Source: Acidimicrobiales bacterium
GTDB lineage: Bacteria; Actinomycetota; Acidimicrobiia; Acidimicrobiales; JABEUL01
Direction of reading: 5' to 3'
DNA: 5,423 nucleotides
Assembly (NCBI GenBank): GCA_027451605.1
Contig: DAIDJA010000137.1
Span: forward strand, 1 to 5,423
Of the stretch, positions 1 to 5,423 are shown in pieces (within the stretch, counting starts at the first letter, position 1; every line of letters begins with the position of its first letter). A program made the position numbers and the translations under genes. Under the pieces are notes generated by a model. The model saw nothing but the letters and a program-made list of their open reading frames with translations, did no database searches and was not told the DNA's origin.

Positions 1-1
1 A

Positions 2-667
2 AACAGGACTATTCATGGTCAGTTGGAACGTATTAATTTATACAGTCAATTATTTAACGGAATTAACTACCTAACAACTAAGATTCCTATTATCTATTTT
101 GCAGCCTATTTAATAGTTTTGGGTGGATCTTTAATCATCGCTTTTAGATTTTCAAATAAGAAACAGGCAATATATTTAACTTTAATGGTTATCGGCGTCT
201 TTGTCGTTATTATCGTTTATGACCAAATTGTGTTCTCAAGATTAGAATTGGGTTTTCAGTTCAGATACATTCTTCCATTTGAAGTTGGGCTACCAATACT
301 TATCTCCGACATTCTTGACCGACATTCCGGCAAGGGTGATATAAAGCCGGTGTTTCACCGACTTGCCGATTCCAATCTTGCTCTGTGGACGATATTGTCT
401 TTGATGTTGGGAGGATTTATTGAGACGTTTTATTATGATTGGAAATTCCAGTTATTTACCGCTATTTCGGCGGCTGGCAAGACTGTCTTAATCAATACTT
501 GGACTCCGCCTGATGGATTTTACGGTAGTATCGGTTTCGAATTATTGGCAATTACTATTTTTATACTATCGCTCAGATTGGTTTTACGGCTTTCACCAAT
601 ATTGCCCGAAGAGAATCTGAGCTTTTCGAAACCATATTTGCAAATTAAAGGAGTTGAAAATGACTAG
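2..667 (+). CDS. DUF2142-like polytopic membrane protein, 3' part (5' end outside window)
   Basis: The reading frame is open to the left edge, so the gene is cut. A TTG at 23 is the first possible start inside the window, but the seven codons before it are also open and the product looks like only the C-terminal part of a family protein. Numbered from that TTG, hydrophobic segments lie near residues 21-41, 50-68, 80-97, 117-136 and 169-190. The stretch GFQFRYILP (77-85) resembles the conserved Q-x-RY-x-LP of DUF2142 proteins, and the W-TPP at 160-163 followed by a last membrane helix fits their C-terminus. DUF2142 proteins are uncharacterised membrane proteins often found in bacterial surface-polysaccharide loci; a role with lipid-linked sugars is inference. 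The gene overlaps the next ORF by 8 bases (ATGACTAG). The sequence is very A/T-rich: positions 121-180 contain 18 G/C of 60. Confidence 0.72.
   Translation, partial: NRTIHGQLERINLYSQLFNGINYLTTKIPIIYFAAYLIVLGGSLIIAFRFSNKKQAIYLTLMVIGVFVVIIVYDQIVFSRLELGFQFRYILPFEVGLPILISDILDRHSGKGDIKPVFHRLADSNLALWTILSLMLGGFIETFYYDWKFQLFTAISAAGKTVLINTWTPPDGFYGSIGFELLAITIFILSLRLVLRLSPILPEENLSFSKPYLQIKGVEND
647..653 (+). promoter_or_regulatory. Strong ribosome binding site for the 56-codon ORF
   Basis: AAAGGAG lies six bases before the ATG at 660, inside the last codons of the membrane-protein gene. It is the best Shine-Dalgarno sequence in the window and is the main reason to believe the short ORF at 660-830 is translated. 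Confidence 0.6.
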
Positions 668-830
668 AGTGCGTCAATACGGAATGTACAATATAGGGCC
701 CAATTTATGCACGATCGCTCCTTATTTATTTGCTGATGTTTCCATTATGTGGGTAGGTGTGCAAGAATATTCATGCCGTGACCGTAACTGTGAATTTCAC
801 TACACGTCATTAATTTGGAGCAAATTGTGA
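660..830 (+). CDS. Small coupled ORF, 56 residues, unknown function
   Basis: I do not recognise this product. The ORF starts at ATG 660 and stops at TGA 828-830. Its start overlaps the stop of the upstream gene (ATGACTAG), and its stop overlaps the start of the downstream SGNH gene (GTGA at 827-830). It therefore fills exactly the gap between its two neighbours, and AAAGGAG sits six bases ahead of it. The protein begins MTRVRQYGMYNIG, is rich in aromatic residues, and has cysteines at positions 17, 39 and 44 (C-x4-C for the last pair) plus His47. It shows no clear signal peptide; the middle part, residues 18-34, is only mildly hydrophobic. It could be a small accessory protein, a leader that couples translation of the SGNH gene, or a decayed remnant of a larger gene. 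The evidence is the position and ribosome site, not homology. Confidence 0.5.
   Translation: MTRVRQYGMYNIGPNLCTIAPYLFADVSIMWVGVQEYSCRDRNCEFHYTSLIWSKL
814..820 (+). promoter_or_regulatory. Ribosome binding site that selects GTG 827 as SGNH start
   Basis: TTTGGAG ends six bases before GTG 827, a normal spacing. The alternative TTG start at 815 would lie within this site and has no Shine-Dalgarno sequence of its own, so GTG 827 is preferred. Confidence 0.55.
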
Positions 831-1705
831 GAAAACTTAAGCCCATTTTACTGATCGTACTTGTGGTAGTTGCCGGTGTATTATCGGCTAATTATTTGGA
901 TTCATACGAATTCACTCCCAATAGAATTGACTCCATTCAAAACATCGCTAAAAACTTACATGGCAGAGTTACCGCACTCATGGTCGGAGATTCGGTTGCT
1001 CTAACCTTAGGCTATGACCTCACTTTAGATCAAAATTCTTATGACTTGAATATAATAGATAAAGCTCAACTCGGTTGCGGTCTCGCAATAGGAGGATTGG
1101 TTCAAACAAAAAACCAAGTCTTTCCGGCTAGTGGATTATGTTCTGCCAATGCTAAAACTCAATGGCCGCAGCAATATGCCCAATGGATAAATAATTATCA
1201 TCCGCAGGTGGTGGTTCTTTTGGCAGGACGGTGGGAAACTGCCAATCGTACATATAACGGGAAATGGACCGATATCACCCAGTCGAGCTTTAATAGCTAT
1301 GTTGCAAGCCAACTTCAATTGGCTTTTAATATTGTTACAAAAGACGGAGCCAGCTTACTTTTAGAGACCGAGCCTTGCTCAAACTCGGGATCAGATGCCT
1401 CCGGCAAGCCTTGGCCACAAGACTCCATTCAAAGACTTAATGCTTACAATAGTCTGTTATACCGGTTGCAATCAAAATATCCAAATCAGGTATATGTTCA
1501 GAATCTCAATTCTATGGTATGTCCGAACGGACATTTTGAGAGTTCAATGGGCAAAGTCAGGATTCGAAAACTCGATGGCGTACATTTTGCTACAAGTGAT
1601 GCCTATGCGGTTGCAAAAGTTTTGGGACCGATGGTGCTTCCTTACTGGGAATTTGTCGGTCATGTCGGGCAGGTAAGGCAGCAGTTAAATGTGACGAATA
1701 GCTAG
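827..1705 (+). CDS. Membrane-anchored SGNH-hydrolase-like protein (acyltransferase-associated type)
   Basis: The product has 292 residues from GTG 827. This start is chosen because GGAG lies six bases upstream and the GTG overlaps the preceding TGA; a TTG at 815 would add four residues. An N-terminal hydrophobic segment (about residues 6-22) should anchor or export the protein. The rest looks like the extracytoplasmic SGNH domain often fused to acyltransferase-3 (OafA-type) membrane proteins. GDSVA with candidate nucleophile Ser56 is block I, LGCG (82-85) is a possible block II, LLAGRWE (131-137) sits where block III belongs but lacks the usual Asn, and DGVHF (250-254) supplies the Asp250/His253 pair. 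Four cysteines (84, 105, 184, 232) could form disulfides outside the membrane. The family transfers or removes acyl groups, commonly acetyl, on glycans; the substrate here is unknown. The domain stands alone, so any acyltransferase-3 partner must be another protein. The coupled membrane-protein gene upstream supports a surface-glycan role. Confidence 0.78.
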   Translation: MRKLKPILLIVLVVVAGVLSANYLDSYEFTPNRIDSIQNIAKNLHGRVTALMVGDSVALTLGYDLTLDQNSYDLNIIDKAQLGCGLAIGGLVQTKNQVFPASGLCSANAKTQWPQQYAQWINNYHPQVVVLLAGRWETANRTYNGKWTDITQSSFNSYVASQLQLAFNIVTKDGASLLLETEPCSNSGSDASGKPWPQDSIQRLNAYNSLLYRLQSKYPNQVYVQNLNSMVCPNGHFESSMGKVRIRKLDGVHFATSDAYAVAKVLGPMVLPYWEFVGHVGQVRQQLNVTNS

Positions 1706-1820
1706 CCTGTGTAATGAAGAACGCGGATATAATATCGCAGTCTTAACGAAAATTGCATTTATGGCTGTAGCGTATTACGATATATATGTGCCGACTATAA
1801 GGTCGTAGTCCACACAGGTT
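1704..1820 (+). other. Long-range inverted repeat, possible structured 3' UTR or small RNA
   Basis: CCTGTGT (1706-1712) pairs with ACACAGG (1812-1818). A G-T wobble and an A-T pair extend the stem outward to 1704 and 1820, and TTTT follows from 1819. Inside the closed region are two small hairpins. One is at 1723-1738 (GCG-ATA against TAT-CGC with one bulged G). The other is at 1793-1810 (GACTA against TAGTC), which competes with CGAC/GTCG at 1792-1805. The stem begins in the SGNH stop codon, so this could be a 3' UTR fold or a loose terminator. A 7-bp match at this distance can arise by chance, so confidence is low. Confidence 0.22.
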
Positions 1821-2047
1821 TTGGTTGATCGTTAATTAATGCCTAGGTAGTATTTAGTTTTTATGCAGCGGTTTTTAAGGCAGATAAGGTGTCAATCTTA
1901 AGTTTGAAATTATACTTAGAAAATCGTGCTTTTAGTTAGTTTTTGGTAGATCCGGCTTAATATTGTGATTCTATTTGGAACTAACTTTGATGCAGGTAAT
2001 TTTAGATTACAAACGATAATGCCAAGATCGGTGTTATTTTTATAAAA
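1706..2047. other. 342-base intergenic region without a convincing gene
   Basis: The stretch is A/T-rich (positions 1861-1920 contain 19 G/C of 60) and contains only tiny ORFs, for example ATGs at 1714 and 1761 giving 10 and 15 codons without ribosome sites. It holds the inverted repeat at 1704-1820, a weak promoter-like pair at 1889-1916, the short palindromes TTAATTAA (1832-1839) and CCTAGG (1842-1847), and the A/T palindrome at the next start. It separates the glycan-type operon from the transporter operon, so it should contain a terminator and a promoter. No classical hairpin with a long T run is visible. I see no tRNA, riboswitch or repeat array in it. Confidence 0.6.
1889..1916 (+). promoter_or_regulatory. 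Possible promoter for the transporter operon
   Basis: GTGTCA (1889-1894, four of six matches to TTGACA) and TATACT (1911-1916, close to TATAAT) are separated by 16 bases. Transcription from here would give a leader of roughly 125 bases before the ATG at 2048. A second, poorer -10-like GATAAT is at 2015-2020 without a good -35. In such A/T-rich DNA these matches are weak evidence. Confidence 0.25.
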
Positions 2048-2049
2048 AT
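2036..2049. repeat. 14-bp A/T-only palindrome overlapping the SBP start codon
   Basis: ATTTTTATAAAAAT is a perfect palindrome that ends on the AT of the ATG at 2048. No Shine-Dalgarno sequence precedes this start, so the site may matter as an operator or as an unstructured A/U-rich ribosome entry region. It may equally be low-complexity sequence. Confidence 0.3.
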
Positions 2050-3625
2050 GAGTAAAACACAAGAACTAAAAAAGATAGGCAGAGGTCCGGTTAATTATTG
2101 GCCGATAGGGATCTTTTGTTTGTTAGGTCTTCTTGTGGTAGTGCTACTTCCTTCGACCGCATCAACCGGAAACAAAGTCTCGGTTGATTTGAAGTTATTG
2201 GGAACCTCCATGGCAAATAAACCGGGGATTACGGTTACCGGAACGGATTGCCTTCCCGGCGTTAGGCAGTTTACTTGGAGTAAATATGCACCGATGTGCC
2301 AGCCAAAGTTTACGGGAAACAACGGGGGGTCAACGAGTTTTGGGGTTACCGGTTCAAAGATCTATGTAACATATCGAGAGCCAAATACTGCCGGTGCTTC
2401 TTTTTTTGCAAAACTCTTTGGGCCCGTGTTCGGGACTGATCAGCAGGCAATCGCTACCATGCAAACTTATATAAAATTCTTCAACAGCCAATATGAACTT
2501 TACGGAAGAAAGGTAGTGCTAGAGCCCTTTACCGGCAAAGGAGACTTTCTTAATGAACTTCAGGGCCAGGGCTTGGAACAGGCAAAAGAAGATGCGATAA
2601 CTTCTAAGTCATTAAATGCATTCGCGGATATGTCCCTACTGTCATCTACCCAATTCTACGATCAATATCTTGCCGACCAAGGAATAATTGCGATCGGTGC
2701 CATTGCGCAGCCTTCTACTTGGTTTAAAGCATATGCGCCATATGAATATACGCCGCTACAGACTTGTGATACGGGTGTAAGGGCTTTAGCCGTTGGAATC
2801 GGAAGGGCCTTTGCCAACATGCCCGCAATATTTTCCGGAAATCCGCTTTTCAAAAAAACTAATAGGGTATTCGGACTTATTTATCCTGAAAATCCGACCT
2901 ATGCGTCCTGTGGACAACTGTTACAGAAATTGTTGGCACAAAAGTATAATGTACAGATAAAAAAAACCGTTGTGTACTCAATGGCTACTTCCCAGGAACC
3001 GGGTGAAGCACAAAGCACGATCGATCAAATGAAGGTCAGTGGAGTAACTACAATTTTGTGTGGATGTGATCCCATATTCCCCATTTTTTTATCGGGCGAT
3101 GCATCGATTCAGGGTTATTATCCCGAATGGCTTGCTTTGAATTTTGAAGATGCTTTTTCGCAATTAAATGCTTCAACGGAATGGGCACATGCGATTACAA
3201 CGGGCACCATATTTCCTCCAAAAAACGAGCAGGAGGCCTATAGGGTATATAAATTAGCTAATCCAAAGGGTACGCCAAGCCCTCAGTTTGCTCAAATATA
3301 TGAGCCTCTGTTGCTCCTCTTTGATGCATTGCAGGCTGCAGGTCCGGATTTAAATCCGTCGACTTTTCAGGCCGGTTATTTCAGACTTCCTCCGTCGTTG
3401 GAGGGCGGTAATTATGGTCAGTGGAAATTTGGCCAAAATAGATACTCTCCCTTAAACAGTTTTACTATATTATATTGGGACAAATCTGCTATCAGCCCAC
3501 AAGATGGTAAGCCGGGTACATATGTCGGTTGTAACGGTGGTAAACGTTATACGCTGTCCACTGGCGGGGTTTTGGCTCTGCCAAATCACAAACAGCTAAA
3601 TTGTTTTACGGGTAAGAATACTTAG
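2048..3625 (+). CDS. Membrane-anchored ABC transporter substrate-binding protein, branched-chain amino-acid (LivJ/K, Peripla_BP_6) type
   Basis: This 525-residue protein should capture the solute outside the membrane and deliver it to the permease encoded just downstream. A short basic N-terminus is followed by a hydrophobic segment (about residues 18-36, GIFCLLGLLVVVLLP). Cys24 lies inside this segment without a lipobox context, so the protein looks like an uncleaved membrane anchor or Sec-exported protein rather than a lipoprotein. The binding domain begins near residue 98 (FGVTGSKIYVTYREP) and shows family features: the YIKFFNSQYELYGRKVVLE region (141-159), the hinge-like VFGLIYPENPTY (274-285) and a C-terminal SPQFAQIYEPLLLLFDALQAAG (411-432). 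At 525 residues it is longer than a typical LivJ/K (about 350-400). A variable insert after the anchor (residues 40-97) and a cysteine-containing C-terminal tail account for part of this. Substrate cannot be read from the sequence; such proteins in actinobacteria are often labelled by family only. No clear ribosome site precedes ATG 2048. Confidence 0.85.
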   Translation: MSKTQELKKIGRGPVNYWPIGIFCLLGLLVVVLLPSTASTGNKVSVDLKLLGTSMANKPGITVTGTDCLPGVRQFTWSKYAPMCQPKFTGNNGGSTSFGVTGSKIYVTYREPNTAGASFFAKLFGPVFGTDQQAIATMQTYIKFFNSQYELYGRKVVLEPFTGKGDFLNELQGQGLEQAKEDAITSKSLNAFADMSLLSSTQFYDQYLADQGIIAIGAIAQPSTWFKAYAPYEYTPLQTCDTGVRALAVGIGRAFANMPAIFSGNPLFKKTNRVFGLIYPENPTYASCGQLLQKLLAQKYNVQIKKTVVYSMATSQEPGEAQSTIDQMKVSGVTTILCGCDPIFPIFLSGDASIQGYYPEWLALNFEDAFSQLNASTEWAHAITTGTIFPPKNEQEAYRVYKLANPKGTPSPQFAQIYEPLLLLFDALQAAGPDLNPSTFQAGYFRLPPSLEGGNYGQWKFGQNRYSPLNSFTILYWDKSAISPQDGKPGTYVGCNGGKRYTLSTGGVLALPNHKQLNCFTGKNT

Positions 3626-3643
3626 ATAGTTGTAGCCAATCCT

Positions 3644-5423
3644 ATGCAGTATAACTTTCTTAAAAACAACAGTGTCTATGTCCTCTTTGCCATCATGGCA
3701 ATAGGTATAGTTGCCATGATGGCTTTACCCGGCGGTATTACCCCGGGCGTTGTGCTTCTAGGGGGAATAAACGGAGCTCTGTACGGTCTAACCGCATTAG
3801 GTTTAGTCCTGATATACAGGAGCCAGAAAATTATAAATTTCGCCCAGGCACAGATGGGGGCACTTGCGGTAGCGGTTGCCGTAGTAATGGTCGAGTTAAA
3901 TCATCTGAACTATTTTTTGGCTTTATTGGTAGGTCTCATTGTTGCAGTAGTGACCGGGGCCATCGTCCATGTTATTGTTCAGTGGAGGTTTAAGAACTCT
4001 TCGAGAATGATATTAACTGTCGCAACTCTTGGCATCGCGCAGGTTATCGGCGCGATGGAAGTCGGCATCCCTTACCTGTTTTCGAGACAGCCCGCAATTA
4101 CCATAAGTTCATTTTCGACTCCTTTTAATTTCAAATTTAAGCTTTCCGGAATTTTGTTTACAGGGGATCACGTAGTCGCGGTGGTAGCGAGTGCAGTCTG
4201 CCTTTTTGGTCTTTGGTATTTTTTGGAAAGAACTAAATGGGGGATAGCGTTTCGTGCATACTCTGATTCCAGAGAAAGGACCAGCCTCCTGGGAATAAGG
4301 GTGAGTCGGATTTCATTTCTTACTTGGACACTAGCCGCAGGACTTTCCGCAGTCGCAGCAATGGCTGCCGCACCGGCTTCTATGGGTAATCCTCCCGATG
4401 TTACCGCTATTGCCGGACCGACTATCTTGTTGGCGCCGTTAGCCGCAGCGATAGTGGGGCGTATGGATAGACTCTTCACGACGGCCCTGGCAGCGGTCCT
4501 TCTGGGAATTTTCCAGGAGGCAATATTTTGGTCTTATCCGCGTTCATCGGCAGTTGATCTTGGATTTTTGGTTATTATCTTTATCTCTCTTTTAATTCAA
4601 CCTCCTTCGGTGGAAAGAGAATCGGCAAATTCGGGTAGCTTTATTGATATTAAGTCGATTAAGGCTATCCCTTCTAAGCTGGCCAACCTAAAAGAAGTTA
4701 AGTTAATGACTGCTTCAGTGTTGGTCATAGTTTGCATTCTGGCTGTAATAATTCCACCATTGGCTGGGCAGAGTTTTGCCTTACCTGCCACCTATGGTGT
4801 GATCTATGCAATAATGACAGTGTCATTGGTATTGTTGTCCGGATGGGCAGGTCAGATAAGTCTCGGACAGAGCGGATTTGCAGGAGTCGGTGCTGCTATC
4901 GTCGGAATGTTTTTGGCGCACAGCCATGTAGATCTTTTCGTAACCCTGTTTATTTCAGCCATTGTAGGAGCCATTGTCGCCGTTCTTATAGGTATCCCTG
5001 CGTTGAGAATTCCCGGCCTGTTTCTTTCGGTGATCACTCTTGCATTTGCAATAGTGATGGACAACTATATCCTTAACGGTACTGATTTTCCATATTGGAA
5101 TCCAGACTTTGTCCCGGCTACGAAGGTGTTTGGAAGATTTACGACCTCCAATGCAGTGGTGTTGTATGAAGTTTCATTGGCCCTATTGGGTCTTTTGCTT
5201 ATTTTCATCAATAATTTGAGTCGGAGCCGGATAAAAAGAACCCTAATTGGGATTAGGGACAATGAATTTTCCGCAGTATCATTTGGGATTTCACGGTATA
5301 AGTCTACGATCAGTGCATTTGCGCTCTCCGGGGCATTGGCAGGAGTTGCCGGCGGGCTGATTATAGTCCTTCAACAGGGTTCGGGGTTTGCCGGATTGGA
5401 TCCGGAGCTTTCTTTCACGATAT
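3644..5423 (+). CDS. Fused LivH-LivM branched-chain amino-acid type ABC permease, 3' end outside window
   Basis: I read one uninterrupted frame of 593 codons from ATG 3644 to the right edge with no stop. Residues 42-72 (INGALYGLTALGLVLIYRS then INFAQAQMG) are the hallmark start of a LivH permease, and RAYSDSRERTSLLGIRVS (204-221) is its cytoplasmic EAA-like loop that contacts the ATPase. The LivH half ends near 322 and a polar linker (about 323-349) leads into a LivM half. That half has WAGQISLGQSGFAGVGA (401-417), the family signature, then ALRIPGLFLSVITLAF (454-469) and a second EAA-like loop, IGIRDNEFSAVSFGIS (535-550). Such permeases form the membrane channel of HAAT-family importers with two LivG/LivF ATPases. 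One chain would here supply both permease halves. The start is uncertain: ATG 3644 has no good ribosome site and gives an extra N-terminal membrane segment (residues 12-27). ATG 3716 or 3719 would give a more usual LivH N-terminus. The upstream binding-protein gene ends 18 bases earlier in the same frame. Confidence 0.88.
   Translation, partial: MQYNFLKNNSVYVLFAIMAIGIVAMMALPGGITPGVVLLGGINGALYGLTALGLVLIYRSQKIINFAQAQMGALAVAVAVVMVELNHLNYFLALLVGLIVAVVTGAIVHVIVQWRFKNSSRMILTVATLGIAQVIGAMEVGIPYLFSRQPAITISSFSTPFNFKFKLSGILFTGDHVVAVVASAVCLFGLWYFLERTKWGIAFRAYSDSRERTSLLGIRVSRISFLTWTLAAGLSAVAAMAAAPASMGNPPDVTAIAGPTILLAPLAAAIVGRMDRLFTTALAAVLLGIFQEAIFWSYPRSSAVDLGFLVIIFISLLIQPPSVERESANSGSFIDIKSIKAIPSKLANLKEVKLMTASVLVIVCILAVIIPPLAGQSFALPATYGVIYAIMTVSLVLLSGWAGQISLGQSGFAGVGAAIVGMFLAHSHVDLFVTLFISAIVGAIVAVLIGIPALRIPGLFLSVITLAFAIVMDNYILNGTDFPYWNPDFVPATKVFGRFTTSNAVVLYEVSLALLGLLLIFINNLSRSRIKRTLIGIRDNEFSAVSFGISRYKSTISAFALSGALAGVAGGLIIVLQQGSGFAGLDPELSFTI
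3689..3723. repeat. Perfect 13-bp inverted repeat made of two GCCAT-S-ATGGC half-sites
   Basis: GCCATCATGGCAA (3689-3701) and TTGCCATGATGGC (3711-3723) are exact reverse complements around a 9-base loop, TAGGTATAG. Each arm also contains its own interrupted palindrome, GCCATCATGGC (3689-3699) and GCCATGATGGC (3713-3723), with centres 24 bp apart. As RNA it forms a 13-bp hairpin 63 bases after the binding-protein stop; as DNA it looks like a pair of dyad sites. It lies in codons 16-27 of the permease if ATG 3644 is used, or covers the start codon if ATG 3716/3719 is used. It is followed by only TTT, so it is not a standard terminator. Confidence 0.7.

Noticed and set aside
815..817. TTG 815 as the start of the SGNH protein
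   Set aside because: It sits inside the sequence that best serves as the ribosome site for GTG 827, and has no Shine-Dalgarno sequence of its own.
1395..1676. Open frame of 93 codons on the + strand within the SGNH gene
   Set aside because: It overlaps the DGVHF-containing frame, which is plainly the coding one, and has no ribosome site or recognisable features.
1761..1808. 15-codon ORF starting ATGGCTGTAGCG in the gap
   Set aside because: There is no ribosome site, it is very short, and no neighbour couples to it. It also lies in the possible structured region.
1832..1847. TTAATTAA and CCTAGG as regulatory sites
   Set aside because: Short six- to eight-base palindromes are expected in A/T-rich DNA and have no repeat partners nearby.
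3689..3726. Hairpin as a standard intrinsic terminator
   Set aside because: Only three T residues follow the stem (CTTTACCC), and full termination would silence the permease. Partial termination remains possible.
4168..4479. Open frame of 103 codons on the - strand
   Set aside because: It lies entirely inside the LivH half, whose + strand frame gives clear family motifs. The antisense translation is alanine-rich low-complexity sequence with no recognisable domain.
4732..5076. Open frame of 114 codons on the + strand, cysteine- and arginine-rich
   Set aside because: It is a shifted reading of the LivM half. The correct frame across the same bases gives WAGQISLGQSGFAGVG and other LivM motifs.

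Overview
The window holds five genes, all on the + strand, in two groups separated by a 342-base gap. It contains no rRNA, tRNA, CRISPR array or mobile element that I can see. Protein families point to an actinobacterium: a DUF2142-type membrane protein, a free-standing SGNH domain with the GDSVA / LLAGRWE / DGVHF pattern, and a long membrane-anchored branched-chain-type substrate-binding protein followed by a fused LivH-LivM permease. The base composition is low in G+C for that phylum. This would suit the Acidimicrobiia or freshwater low-GC lineages, but the assignment is an inference from remembered family patterns, not from a marker gene.

Left group (2-1705). The 3' end of a DUF2142-like polytopic membrane protein is followed by a 56-codon ORF (660-830) and then by an SGNH-hydrolase-like protein that starts at GTG 827. 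The three are tightly coupled. The small ORF starts inside the end of the membrane-protein gene behind a strong AAAGGAG, and its TGA stop overlaps the next GTG start. The set reads as one translationally coupled operon, most plausibly for building or acyl-modifying a cell-surface glycan.

Gap (1706-2047). No convincing gene is present. It holds a long-range inverted repeat that starts at the stop codon of the SGNH gene, a weak promoter candidate and an A/T-only palindrome at the next start codon.

Right group (2048-5423). A 525-residue ABC solute-binding protein is followed, in the same reading frame and after one TAG stop, by a LivH-LivM fusion permease that runs off the right edge. Together they form the capture and membrane parts of a HAAT-family (branched-chain amino-acid type) importer; the ATPase genes would be expected further right.

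The most striking unexplained signal is a perfect 13-bp inverted repeat (3689-3723) at the 5' end of the permease gene. Each arm is itself a near-palindrome, GCCAT-S-ATGGC. It could be an mRNA hairpin that sets the ratio of binding protein to permease, or a twin protein-binding site.
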